Below, one piece after another: positions 26,300 through 34,900 of a stretch of 50,446 nt of DNA; the stretch's first letter is position 1; the number at the start of each line of letters is the position of its first letter. The position numbers and the translations under genes were made by a program. The notes under the pieces are model-generated. The model made no database searches and was not told the DNA's origin. It saw nothing but the letters and a program-made list of their open reading frames with translations. The DNA comes from Clostridiales bacterium (GTDB taxonomy: Bacteria; Bacillota; Desulfotomaculia; Desulfotomaculales; VENG01), in NCBI GenBank assembly GCA_016278505.1, contig JADQBQ010000005.1, positions 100,771 through 151,216 on the forward strand, read 5' to 3'.

Positions 26300-26557
26300 T
26301 TAAGTATTGTTTTCTTCCTTTAACCAGCTAACTATTTCTTTCCTGGAAGGAAGCCTTCCGCCTGCCTTTAGCTTTTTATTAATCACAAAACCTGGGATTG
26401 CGCCAGGGCCGAAAGATTCAACAATCTTTTTATCGGTAACCTTTTCTACCCCGGCAGCAATCTGCAATTCTGACAATATATTTATGGTAGTCTGTACCAA
26501 GTTGGTACAGTTTGGACATCCTTCCACACCCAGTATCTTAATATTAATATGCAGCAC
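26300..26557 (-). CDS. Small thioredoxin-fold protein (CPNC)
   Basis: An 85-residue glutaredoxin/thioredoxin-like protein: ILGVEGCPNCTNLVQTTINI with a CxxC active site and GAIPGFVINKKL with the cis-proline loop. It belongs to the small redox-active disulfide (thioredoxin_3) group. It overlaps the stop of the metal ATPase gene, so it is translationally coupled to it and may reduce or shuttle thiols for metal handling. The start is unclear. The GTG at 26557 lies inside the AGGAGGTG ribosome-binding site. An ATT at 26546-26548 is correctly spaced (6 nt) and would give the family-typical N-terminus (M)NIKILG. Confidence 0.8.
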   Translation of the reverse strand: MLHINIKILGVEGCPNCTNLVQTTINILSELQIAAGVEKVTDKKIVESFGPGAIPGFVINKKLKAGGRLPSRKEIVSWLKEENNT

Positions 26558-28403
26558 CTCCTACCCTTTCTTTCTGCTCACCTTTGTAAATCAAAAGCCT
26601 CATGGAATTTAATATTACTATCATTACACTTGCTTCGTGTGCCAACATACCGGAAGCCAGGAAAACATATTTGCTTAAAACTCCAGCCAGTAATGCTGCT
26701 ACCACCAAAACAGCGAAAGTAATGTTTTGCTTTATATTGCGCAAAGCTGACTTGCTTAGTCCAATGACATAGGGCACCATGCTCAGCTTATCACCCATTA
26801 GTACAATGTCTGCAACCTCTATAGCTACGTCTGTTCCTGCCGCTCCCATAGCAATTCCTATATTTGCGGTTGCCAGGGCAGGGGCATCATTAATACCGTC
26901 TCCCACCATAGCCACTGTATTTCCCTGCTCAATATATCCATTTATGGCTTCCACTTTCTCTTCGGGCAACAGCCCGGCTTGAAACTCATCTATACCCAGT
27001 TCTTTAGCAATGGAAGATGCAGTACGCTGGTTGTCACCCGTTAGCATCACTACTTTATCTATACCCATATTTTTTAGCTGGTTAATTACAGCTGAAGCAC
27101 TCTCTCTAACCTGGTCCGCTATGGATATTACACCGACAATACTTTTATTTTGAGCCACTAGTATGCCGGTATATCCTTTCTCTTCCCGGCCCTGCAGATA
27201 TTCTTCCACTTCAGCCGGAATGGTTATTCTTTCTTCGTGCATCATGCCCCTGTTGCCGACAAGCACTTTACTGCCGGTCACTATTCCGCTTGCACCCTTA
27301 CCGGGAAATACATTAAAATCATCCGCGGCCTGCGCTTGGCTACCCGCCGCCTCGGTTATCGCCTTGGCCAGGTGATGTTCGGAATTAGTTTCTATGCTTG
27401 CTGCCATCTCGATTACATTGGTTTCGGTTCCCTGAAAAGCTTTAACATTTTTCACCGCAGGCCTGCCGTAAGTTAAAGTACCGGTTTTATCAAAAGCAAC
27501 GACATTTATCTTACCTGCTTTTTCCAGGTGCTCACCGCCTTTTACCAGAGCACCCTTTCTTGCCCCATTACCAATGGCGGAGACAATGGATACCGGCGTG
27601 GCAATAACCAGTGCACCGGGACAGGCTATCACCAGCAGGGTGAGGGCCATTTTAGTGTCCCGCGTAAAAAGATAAGTTAAAAGGGAAAGAATAATTATAC
27701 CCGGTGTATAATATCTGGAAAACTTGGTCAAAAACCGCTCGGTAGGAGACTTGCTTTCCTGAGCCTCTTCCACCAGGTTAAGTATCTTAGCAAAAGTAGT
27801 ATCGTCCCCTGCTTTTTCTGTCCTTATTTCCAGGTAGCCGGCATCATTTATAGTGCCGCTGTATACTTTTTCTCCCGGCCCTTTTCCCACCGGCATAGGC
27901 TCACCGGTCACATGAGATTCATTGATGGTACCCCTGCCCTTGATAATGCTGCCGTCCACGGGTATTTTACCGCCCGGTTTAACCGCCACTATGTCGCCGG
28001 GATTGACTTCTTCCGCCGGGACTTCCCGCTCACCGGATTCACTTTTTATTACCGCCTTCAAAGGTGCAAGCTCCACCAGGCTTTGTATAGCATGCCTGGT
28101 TTTATCCATAGTTTTGGCTTCTAAGAAAGACCCCAGGGCAAAGAGAATGGTAACGGCTGCCGCTTCCCAGTATTCTCCAATTAATATAGCCCCCACGGCA
28201 GCTATTGTCACCAGTGCCTCAATGCCCACTACCTTAAATCTTAAAGACGTCAATGCATTCTTCGCAATGGGGTATCCGGCTACGACAGCAGCAGTTACCA
28301 TCAATACCTGGTTGGCCATGGTAAATTCATATTTGCCCAGTATCCAACCGGCAATTGCAATAGACCCACTTGTCAGCAGTACGAAGGTCTTGTTGTTTAA
28401 CAT
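26544..28403 (-). CDS. Heavy-metal P1B-type ATPase with CPG motif
   Basis: A P-type metal exporter of about 619 residues. Recognisable motifs are TGEPMPV (actuator), the phosphorylation site DKTGTLT, MLTGDN and MVGDGINDAPAL. The membrane metal site in the helix before the P domain reads ACPGALVIATP, that is CPG rather than the usual CPC, CPH or SPC. The nucleotide-domain HP dipeptide is replaced (SEHHLAKAI). No N-terminal HMA domain is fused; instead a separate HMA protein is encoded 16 bp upstream. The start at 28403 is supported by AGGTG 6 nt upstream. It is probably an efflux pump for Zn/Cd/Co-like ions, but the altered site makes the metal uncertain. Confidence 0.9.
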   Translation of the reverse strand: MLNNKTFVLLTSGSIAIAGWILGKYEFTMANQVLMVTAAVVAGYPIAKNALTSLRFKVVGIEALVTIAAVGAILIGEYWEAAAVTILFALGSFLEAKTMDKTRHAIQSLVELAPLKAVIKSESGEREVPAEEVNPGDIVAVKPGGKIPVDGSIIKGRGTINESHVTGEPMPVGKGPGEKVYSGTINDAGYLEIRTEKAGDDTTFAKILNLVEEAQESKSPTERFLTKFSRYYTPGIIILSLLTYLFTRDTKMALTLLVIACPGALVIATPVSIVSAIGNGARKGALVKGGEHLEKAGKINVVAFDKTGTLTYGRPAVKNVKAFQGTETNVIEMAASIETNSEHHLAKAITEAAGSQAQAADDFNVFPGKGASGIVTGSKVLVGNRGMMHEERITIPAEVEEYLQGREEKGYTGILVAQNKSIVGVISIADQVRESASAVINQLKNMGIDKVVMLTGDNQRTASSIAKELGIDEFQAGLLPEEKVEAINGYIEQGNTVAMVGDGINDAPALATANIGIAMGAAGTDVAIEVADIVLMGDKLSMVPYVIGLSKSALRNIKQNITFAVLVVAALLAGVLSKYVFLASGMLAHEASVMIVILNSMRLLIYKGEQKERVGGAAY

Positions 28404-28419
28404 GTGGATCACCTGCCTT

Positions 28420-28632
28420 TTATAACTGTTTTGCCTTATACCCCAGCTTTTTTATAGCCCCAATTATTCCTTCAGGAGAAATTTCCTCTTCCAAGTAAGT
28501 AATCTTTGCTTTCCCGGTATTAAAAAACACATCCGCTTTTTCTATACCTTTTATCTTGTTCAACATGTCCCCAATCTTTTCTGTACAAACTGGGCAAGAC
28601 AACCCCTCTACCCGCAATACTAATTTTTTCAT
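28420..28632 (-). CDS. HMA-domain metallochaperone (CopZ-like)
   Basis: A 70-residue heavy-metal-associated domain: MKKLVLRVEGLSCPVCTEKI with the metal-binding GLSCPVC motif (CxxC), then VFFNTGKAKITYLEEEISPE and the terminal IKKLGYKAK. It has the beta-alpha-beta-beta-alpha-beta length of single-domain chaperones. It lies 16 bp upstream of the metal ATPase, suggesting that it delivers metal to it or serves as its detached N-terminal domain. A ribosome-binding site AGAGGAGTG precedes the ATG. No dedicated regulator is adjacent. Confidence 0.9.
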   Translation of the reverse strand: MKKLVLRVEGLSCPVCTEKIGDMLNKIKGIEKADVFFNTGKAKITYLEEEISPEGIIGAIKKLGYKAKQL

Positions 28633-28923
28633 AAACTGTCACTCCTCTTTTAATTAGTCTTAAATATTCAATTGTTCTTGGGGTTATATTATTTGATATG
28701 GCGCTTTCCGGATATGACATAGCTCACATTTAAGGAAAAAGTTTCTCACAAGGTGGATGATTAATGCCCAATGCCTCGTCAAATCAAGAAAAGAGTATGC
28801 AGAAATTTAAAAAACAATTATAGTTCACCGTTCACGCTTTAAATTAGGCTATTGGGCTTGAACCCCTTACCTTTTTTTAATGTTCGGGTTAACATAGTGA
28901 CAAACTGGGAAAGGAAGGATAAA
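28633..28923. other. Intergenic region between metal cassette and sigma-54 activator
   Basis: About 290 bp separating divergent genes. It must hold the promoters of the HMA-ATPase cassette (minus) and of the activator gene (plus), but I find no convincing -35/-10 pair and no GG-N10-GC element for either. An imperfect repeat of ATATGG/CCGGATAT lies around 28697-28718. Confidence 0.5.
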
Positions 28924-31116
28924 GTGTCTGTTGTTTCCACCCTGGAAGATAAATGTAAGGCCTGTTACTCTTGTCTCCGTGAGTGTCCGGTGAAGGCGAT
29001 TAAAGTGGAAGTCGGACAGTCAAGGGTCGTGCCGGAGCGATGCATAAACTGCGGCAGCTGTATTAAGGCGTGCTCGCAAAACGCTAAAAGTGTTCTTTCC
29101 TTTGTTCCTCAGGTCCAGGAATATTTGAGGGAAGCTAAAACCAAAACCATAGCTCTCCTGGCACCCTCCTTCCCGGCATTCATCTACCCACTTGAACCCA
29201 AGGATTTTTTTGACCTTCTTATGGAGGTAGGCTTCCATGAAGTTCATGAGTTAACTATCGGAATAGAACTGGTAATGCCCAAGTACAGGGAATACCTTCA
29301 GGGAAGGAATGAGCCGGCCATCGGATCGCACTGTGCGGCAGTGGTGAATTTAATCGAAAAACATTTTCCGGACCTAATCCAATACCTGATCCCCGTTGAT
29401 TCTGCCCTGATGGCTACGGCAAAACTGCTCCGCCATAGGAATAAAGACAGCAGGCTAGTCTTTATCGGCCCTTGCATAGCCAAAAAGGAGGAGTTTCTTA
29501 ATTCTCCTGAGGGTATTTTGGACGCTGTCATAACGTTTAAGGAGTTAAAAGAATTGTGCCTAAGCAAGGGATGTCTAGAAAAAATGGATAATTGTGCCCC
29601 CTTGGAGGGAAAGAGTTATTTGCCTTCCATATTTCCACTTAACAGGGGTTTAATCAAAAATATCGACCCCCAGGGGAAAATCTATAAGGACGACGAGGTG
29701 GCTGTGGTTGAAGGGAAAGAAGACTGTGTTCAGTTTCTGCAAAAGCTGCAGGAAGGGGCCATCAAGCCCCGTTTTATAGATATGCTGTTTTGTAAAGGAT
29801 GTATTGACGGGCCTGAGATCGCCACCGAATTGGACATTTTCAGCCGGCAGTACCAGGTTTACCGGCACTCCCGCACCAGGCAAAAAGAAAGACTTGGCCG
29901 CATACCCAAACTCAATTTGGATCGTTCCTTCTCAAGTAAGTATCAACCCTTGCTATCACCAAGCGAACAGGAAATAGCCCAGATTTTAACATATACAGAT
30001 AAGCACCAACCTGAGGATGAATTAAATTGCGGCGCCTGTGGTTACAATTCATGCCGCGATAAGGCTGTCGCTGTCTGCCAGGGACTGGCCGAGGTGGAAA
30101 TGTGCCTACCTTATTTGCTGGAACAATCCCGCGGCGAGTTAGAATACTATAAGAAGCATTGGAAAAATGGCGACATTGAGGACCTTATTGTGGGTGACAG
30201 CCCCTGTATCTGTGATTTGAGGCAAATGGCCATCAAGGTCGGGCGAAACGACGCTTCGCTTTTAATCCTGGGGGAAAGTGGGGTAGGCAAAGAGGTCTTT
30301 GCCCGTACCGTTCACATGCTAAGCCGGCGTTGCCATGATCCCTTTATCGCTATCAACTGCGCTGCCCTGCCGGAACAACTGCTGGAGTCCGAACTTTTCG
30401 GCTATGAAGAAGGGGCTTTCACCGGTGCCCGCAAGGGCGGTAAGCCGGGTAAATTTGAGCAGGCGCGGGGAGGCTCCCTCCTGTTGGATGAAATTGCCGA
30501 AATGCCCCTTTTTATGCAGGCAAAACTCCTGCGTGTAATTCAAGAAAGGGAGTTCGAACGGGTGGGCGGTACCAAGACCATCAAACTGGATGCCAGGATA
30601 ATGGTGGCCACCAATAAAGACATAAAAAAGCTTACCCAGCAAGGACTGTTCAGAAGCGACTTGTTTTATCGGCTTAATGTTATATCCATTACAATTCCCA
30701 CATTACGCCACAGGAGCGAGGATATTCCCCTCCTGGCAGACCACTTCCTGCAAGAATTGGCTGCAGATTGCAGGAGGTATCCAAAAATCATTTCCAAGCC
30801 GGCCTTCACTCTTCTTTTGGCCTACGATTGGCCCGGCAATATCAGGGAGCTTAAAAACGTCATTGAACGGGCGGTATATCTAGCCGACGGAAAAGTTATT
30901 CAGGTGCAGCACCTTCCTGAGCACATGCGGAAATTAAACGTCAAACAAGAGGGAACCCGGCTAACTCCGCTAAAGGTGGCGGTACGGGATCTGGAAAAAG
31001 AACTTATTTTAAAAGCCCTGAAAAAGACTGAAAACAACAAGGTTGACGCGGCCAAGATACTTGGTGTGCCCAGGGCAACCTTTTACCTGAAGTTAAAGGA
31101 ATATGAAATCAATTAA
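28924..31116 (+). CDS. Sigma-54 activator with ferredoxin and [Fe]-hydrogenase-like sensor domains
   Basis: A 730-residue fusion. Residues 11-50 hold two CxxCxxCxxxC clusters (CKACYSCLREC, CINCGSCIKAC). Residues about 70-400 form a Fe-hydrogenase large-subunit-like domain with Cys137 (GSHC), Cys184 (GPCIAKKEE) and Cys290/293 (FCKGCIDGP). The last motif is CxxC, not the CxGGC of the true H-cluster. A four-Cys Fe-S domain (NCGACGYNSC, about 368-394) follows. Then comes a sigma-54 AAA+ domain with GESGVGKE (about 450) and GAFTGA (about 497), and a Fis-type HTH (DAAKILGVPRATFYLKLKEY). GTG at 28924 follows GGAAGGA; an earlier TTG is possible. It lies directly upstream of the hydrogenase operon and probably senses redox state or H2 to activate it. 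Loss of H-cluster features argues against catalysis. Confidence 0.92.
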   Translation: MSVVSTLEDKCKACYSCLRECPVKAIKVEVGQSRVVPERCINCGSCIKACSQNAKSVLSFVPQVQEYLREAKTKTIALLAPSFPAFIYPLEPKDFFDLLMEVGFHEVHELTIGIELVMPKYREYLQGRNEPAIGSHCAAVVNLIEKHFPDLIQYLIPVDSALMATAKLLRHRNKDSRLVFIGPCIAKKEEFLNSPEGILDAVITFKELKELCLSKGCLEKMDNCAPLEGKSYLPSIFPLNRGLIKNIDPQGKIYKDDEVAVVEGKEDCVQFLQKLQEGAIKPRFIDMLFCKGCIDGPEIATELDIFSRQYQVYRHSRTRQKERLGRIPKLNLDRSFSSKYQPLLSPSEQEIAQILTYTDKHQPEDELNCGACGYNSCRDKAVAVCQGLAEVEMCLPYLLEQSRGELEYYKKHWKNGDIEDLIVGDSPCICDLRQMAIKVGRNDASLLILGESGVGKEVFARTVHMLSRRCHDPFIAINCAALPEQLLESELFGYEEGAFTGARKGGKPGKFEQARGGSLLLDEIAEMPLFMQAKLLRVIQEREFERVGGTKTIKLDARIMVATNKDIKKLTQQGLFRSDLFYRLNVISITIPTLRHRSEDIPLLADHFLQELAADCRRYPKIISKPAFTLLLAYDWPGNIRELKNVIERAVYLADGKVIQVQHLPEHMRKLNVKQEGTRLTPLKVAVRDLEKELILKALKKTENNKVDAAKILGVPRATFYLKLKEYEIN

Positions 31117-31145
31117 CTCAATTAACTCATATTCCGGTTTTGCTC

Positions 31146-31160
31146 GTCTAAGATTTAGAC
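31146..31160. promoter_or_regulatory. Candidate upstream activator site
   Basis: GTCTAA-GAT-TTAGAC is a perfect 6-bp inverted repeat about 105 bp upstream of the -24 element, a usual distance for enhancer-binding proteins. The neighbouring gene encodes such a protein, with a Fis-type HTH. Confidence 0.45.
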
Positions 31161-31228
31161 ATGTCCAGAGTTTGGAATGACCTAAAAAAGAGGTATACAA
31201 TCAATGTGAATTCTTTGTGTCCAAAAAA

Positions 31229-31246
31229 TAGATCAAATAGGATCTA
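31229..31246. promoter_or_regulatory. Second inverted repeat upstream of the -24/-12 promoter
   Basis: TAGATC-AAATAG-GATCTA has perfect 6-bp arms and ends 18 bp before the TGG of the -24 element. It resembles 31146-31160 in the TAGA/TCTA core and may be a second activator or a competing site. Confidence 0.35.
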
Positions 31247-31276
31247 AGGCCGGCCTTCTAGGCTGGTCTTTTTTTT
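31246..31276 (+). terminator. Intrinsic terminator of the activator gene
   Basis: AAGGCCGGCC and GGCTGGTCTT pair over 10 bp (two G-T pairs) with loop TTCTA and continue into a T run. It lies 130 bp after the activator stop. Its T run is also the spacer of the adjacent -24/-12 element. Confidence 0.75.
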
Positions 31277-31279
31277 GCA
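31264..31279 (+). promoter_or_regulatory. Sigma-54 (-24/-12) promoter for the hydrogenase operon
   Basis: TGGTCT-TTTTT-TTGCA has the invariant GG and GC separated by exactly 10 nt and matches TGGCAC-N5-TTGCW at most other positions. It is preceded by a gene for a sigma-54 activator and followed, 109 bp on, by the NuoE-like start. The T run belongs to the overlapping terminator, so part of the match could be chance. Confidence 0.6.
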
Positions 31280-31301
31280 TGAATATTTAGAATATTCATG
31301 C
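31277..31301. promoter_or_regulatory. 25-bp palindrome at the predicted transcription start
   Basis: GCATGAATATT and AATATTCATGC are perfect 11-bp arms around TAG. It begins at the -12 GC and spans the expected start site, which is where a repressor operator would sit. In RNA it would form a 5' hairpin. Confidence 0.5.
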
Positions 31302-31387
31302 ATTCGCCTTTTAAACAGCAACCCAGAAGGGAGGTCCATTACTGGAAAGGACGTTTTATGAAGCAGCAAGGAAAGGAGGGCTAAGAA

Positions 31388-31924
31388 ATGAAAGAAAATG
31401 ATTGTAAGTGCGAGCATCTTTGGGCAGAGTTCAATCAAACCTTGGAAAAGAATAGTGGGAACCGCAGTGCACTAATTACTGTATTACACAAAGCCCAGGA
31501 ATTATTTGGGTATATACCCCGTGAAGTGCAAATTAGGATCGCCGAAGAATTAGAAATTCCACTGGCCGATGTATATGGCGTTGTTACCTTTTATAATTTC
31601 TTTTCATTAAAGCCCCAGGGGAAATATAAAATATCAGTTTGTAAAGGTACTTCGTGCTATGTCCGGGGAGCATCAGGAGTACTGGAGCGTTTCAGCAAAA
31701 CGTTGGGAGTAGGGCCCGGGGATTCTACTGATGACGGGCAATTCAGCATTGAGGTTGTACGCTGCCTGGGAGCCTGCGGTCTTTCTCCTGTGATGACCGT
31801 AAATAAAGACGTTTACGCACTGGTAAAGCAGGAAAGCATTCCTGAAATACTAGACAAATATGCAGCTGAAGAAGTCCAAGAAAGTGCAACTGATACTTTG
31901 CAAAGGGATCAACGTGAAACTTAA
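31388..31924 (+). CDS. NuoE-like [2Fe-2S] subunit of NAD(P)-linked [FeFe] hydrogenase
   Basis: A 178-residue subunit of the HydC/HndA type. The N-terminal helical part (ALITVLHKAQELFGYIPREV) is followed by a thioredoxin-like fold with four cluster cysteines in CKGTSC and CLGACG. It would pass electrons between the flavin subunit and the hydrogenase in the cytoplasm. The ATG at 31388 is preceded by AAAGGAGG. It is the first gene of a three-gene operon, 14 bp before the NuoF-like fusion. A C-terminal tail of about 20 polar residues is longer than usual. Confidence 0.93.
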   Translation: MKENDCKCEHLWAEFNQTLEKNSGNRSALITVLHKAQELFGYIPREVQIRIAEELEIPLADVYGVVTFYNFFSLKPQGKYKISVCKGTSCYVRGASGVLERFSKTLGVGPGDSTDDGQFSIEVVRCLGACGLSPVMTVNKDVYALVKQESIPEILDKYAAEEVQESATDTLQRDQRET

Positions 31925-31938
31925 GGGGGTGGCAGTGA

Positions 31939-34900
31939 ATGAAAAAAATTAAAACGCCGGCAGAGTTGCATGCATGGAAGTTAGAGGCTGAGAAGACGCT
32001 TCAACCTCGGGAAAGCGGCACCAAGCAAGTCATGATATGCTCTGACACCAACTGCAAAGTGTCCAAGGGAGAAGATCTTTATAACAGTCTGGTTGATGAA
32101 ATCAAGAACGCCGGCCTGGAGGAAAAGGTATCGGTTTCTCAAACCGGATGCTTCGGTTTATGCCGTATTGGTCCCAATATGATGGTTTATCCGGAGCGGG
32201 TGTATTACTCTCAGATTTTACCTGAAGAAGTACCAAGATTGGTAAAGGAACACTTTGGACAAGGACGCATTGTGGAAAACCTGCTTTACCGCAACCCGGG
32301 TAGTCAAACTCCCGTACGCAGATATGAGGATATTGATTTCTTCAAATATCAAAACCGGATTGTCCTCCGTAACTGCGGGTTTATTAACCCTGAGCGGCTT
32401 GACGACTATGTTGCACAGGATGGTTACGCCGCCCTTTGTAAAGTAGTCAATGATATGTCCGCACCTGAAGTAATTGACGAGATTAAAACATCGGGCCTGC
32501 GAGGTCGCGGCGGTGCCGGTTTCTTAACCGGCATGAAATGGGAATTTGCTGCTAAGGCCGCCGGCGGGGAGAAATATATTATATGCAATGCTGACGAGGG
32601 CGACCCGGGTGCTTTTATGGACCGCAGCGTTCTCGAAGGGGATCCTCACAGCGTACTGGAAGGGATGGCCATTGCAGGTTATGCCATTGGGGCTAATCAA
32701 GGATACATTTATATACGGGCAGAATATCCAAGCGCAGTACAAAGACTGGAACTAGCCATCGAACAGGCCAGGGAATCAGGTTTCCTGGGTGCAAACATTT
32801 TTGATACAGATTTTTCCTTTGATATTGATATTCGGTTAGGCGCAGGTGCCTTTGTTTGCGGTGAGGAAACGGCCTTAATTGCTTCAATTGAGGGCCGCCG
32901 CGGAGAACCCAGGCCCAAACCGCCATTCCCGGCTAACGCCGGTCTTTGGGGCAAACCAACCATTATCAATAACGTGGAAACTCTAGCCAATATAGCAACA
33001 GTTATTCGCAACGGAGCTAACTGGTTTGCCGGTATAGGTACTGAAAAAAGTAAAGGAAGCAAGGTATTCGCATTGGCCGGCAAAATTAACAATAATGGCT
33101 TGGTAGAGGTTCCTATGGGTACTTCACTGGGAGATATTATCTTTGACATTGGCGGTGGAATACCGGGCGGTAAAAAGTTTAAAGCAGCTCAAACGGGCGG
33201 GCCCAGTGGCGGATGCATACCCACCCAGCATTTAAATACCCCCATGGATTATGAATCATTAACTGCCCTGGGTACCATCATGGGTTCCGGTGGACTTGTG
33301 GTCATGGATGAAGACACCTGTATGGTGGACCTAGCCAAATTCTTTATAGAGTTCGTGCAAGAGGAATCCTGCGGCCAGTGTTCCATGTGCCGCGTTGGAA
33401 CCAAGCGTATGTTTGAAATATTGGATCGTATTACCAAGGGACAGGGTCGTGAAGGGGACATTGATTTACTGCTTGAATTAGGGGAGGGAATCAAAGACGC
33501 ATCGTTGTGCGGGCTTGGCCAGACCGCACCTAACCCGGTTTTAAACACCATACGCTATTACCGCGATGAATACGAAAAGCATATAAAAGACAAATACTGT
33601 CCGGCATCAGTATGCGCGTCACTGTTTAATTCCCCCTGCCAGAATACATGTCCCGCCAATGTGGATGTACCCATCTACATCGATTTAATCAGGCAGGGAA
33701 AATTTACCGAGGCCTACCGCACCATAATTGAGGAAAACCCCTTCCCTGTTATTTGCGGCAGAACCTGCAACCACCCGTGTGAAAGCAGCTGCAACAGAGG
33801 TAAGTTGGATGAGCCGGTAGCCATAAGGGATTTAAAACGTTTTGCAGCTGATTATGTATTGGAACACGGAGGTTTGGAAATCCCGGCTGTTGAGGAGCAT
33901 AAGGAAGAGAAAGTTGCCATAATCGGTTCCGGCCCGGCAGGGCTTACTGCAGCTTATTATTTAAGACGCCAAGGGTATCAAGTCACTGTTTTTGAATCTT
34001 TACCCACTGCAGGCGGAATGATGGCAGCAGGCATACCGGAATATCGACTGCCGAAAAAAATGCTGCAGGCGGAAATAAACACCATTAAAGAAATGGGTGT
34101 GGAAATAATATTAAACACCGCCATCGGGCGGGACATTACGGTTAGTGATCTAAAAGAGCAGGGATTTAAAGCCATATTTATTGCCGTAGGCGTTCATAAA
34201 GAACGACAGTTAAGAATTCCGGGGGAAGACTTGGACGGAGTGGTTTCAGGAGTTAATTTCCTCAAGGATGTTAACCTGGATACCCCTGCTGACTTATCGG
34301 GTAAGGTTGTAGCTATTATTGGTGGTGGGAATGTTGCCATTGATGCAGCCAGATCTGCTTTGAGAATGGGCGCTTCAGAGGTCAAGATTGTATACCGGCG
34401 CCGCAAGCAGGATATGCCGGCACTTCCAGAAGAAGTTCGTGAGGCTCAAAATGAAGGTATTAAATTTTTAGAGCTGGCATCTCCAGTGGAATTTGTTAGT
34501 GATAACTCCCGGGTCTCCAGTGTACTTTGTAATAAAATGCGTCCCGGTAATTTTGACAAAAGTGGTAGAAGGAAACCGGAACCGGAGGAAGGTTCACTAT
34601 TTAGTGTAGATGCTGATTTAGTTATTAAAGCAATTGGCCGGTCAGTTGATCTCTCATTTATCCCTGCAGAAATGGGATTGGGGATTGGAAAAACCGGAAA
34701 TGTAAAAGCGAAGCAAGATACATTTGCCACAAATATACCCGGCATTTATGCCGGTGGAGATTGTGTAAGCGGGTCCAACACACTTGTTGAAGCCATAGCT
34801 GCCGGTAAAAAAGCAGCGACTTCCATTGATAAGTTCCTGGGTGGTGACGGAAAAGTTACACTTGAACAAACAGTGGAAAGGAAACTCTCCGGCCCGCTAA

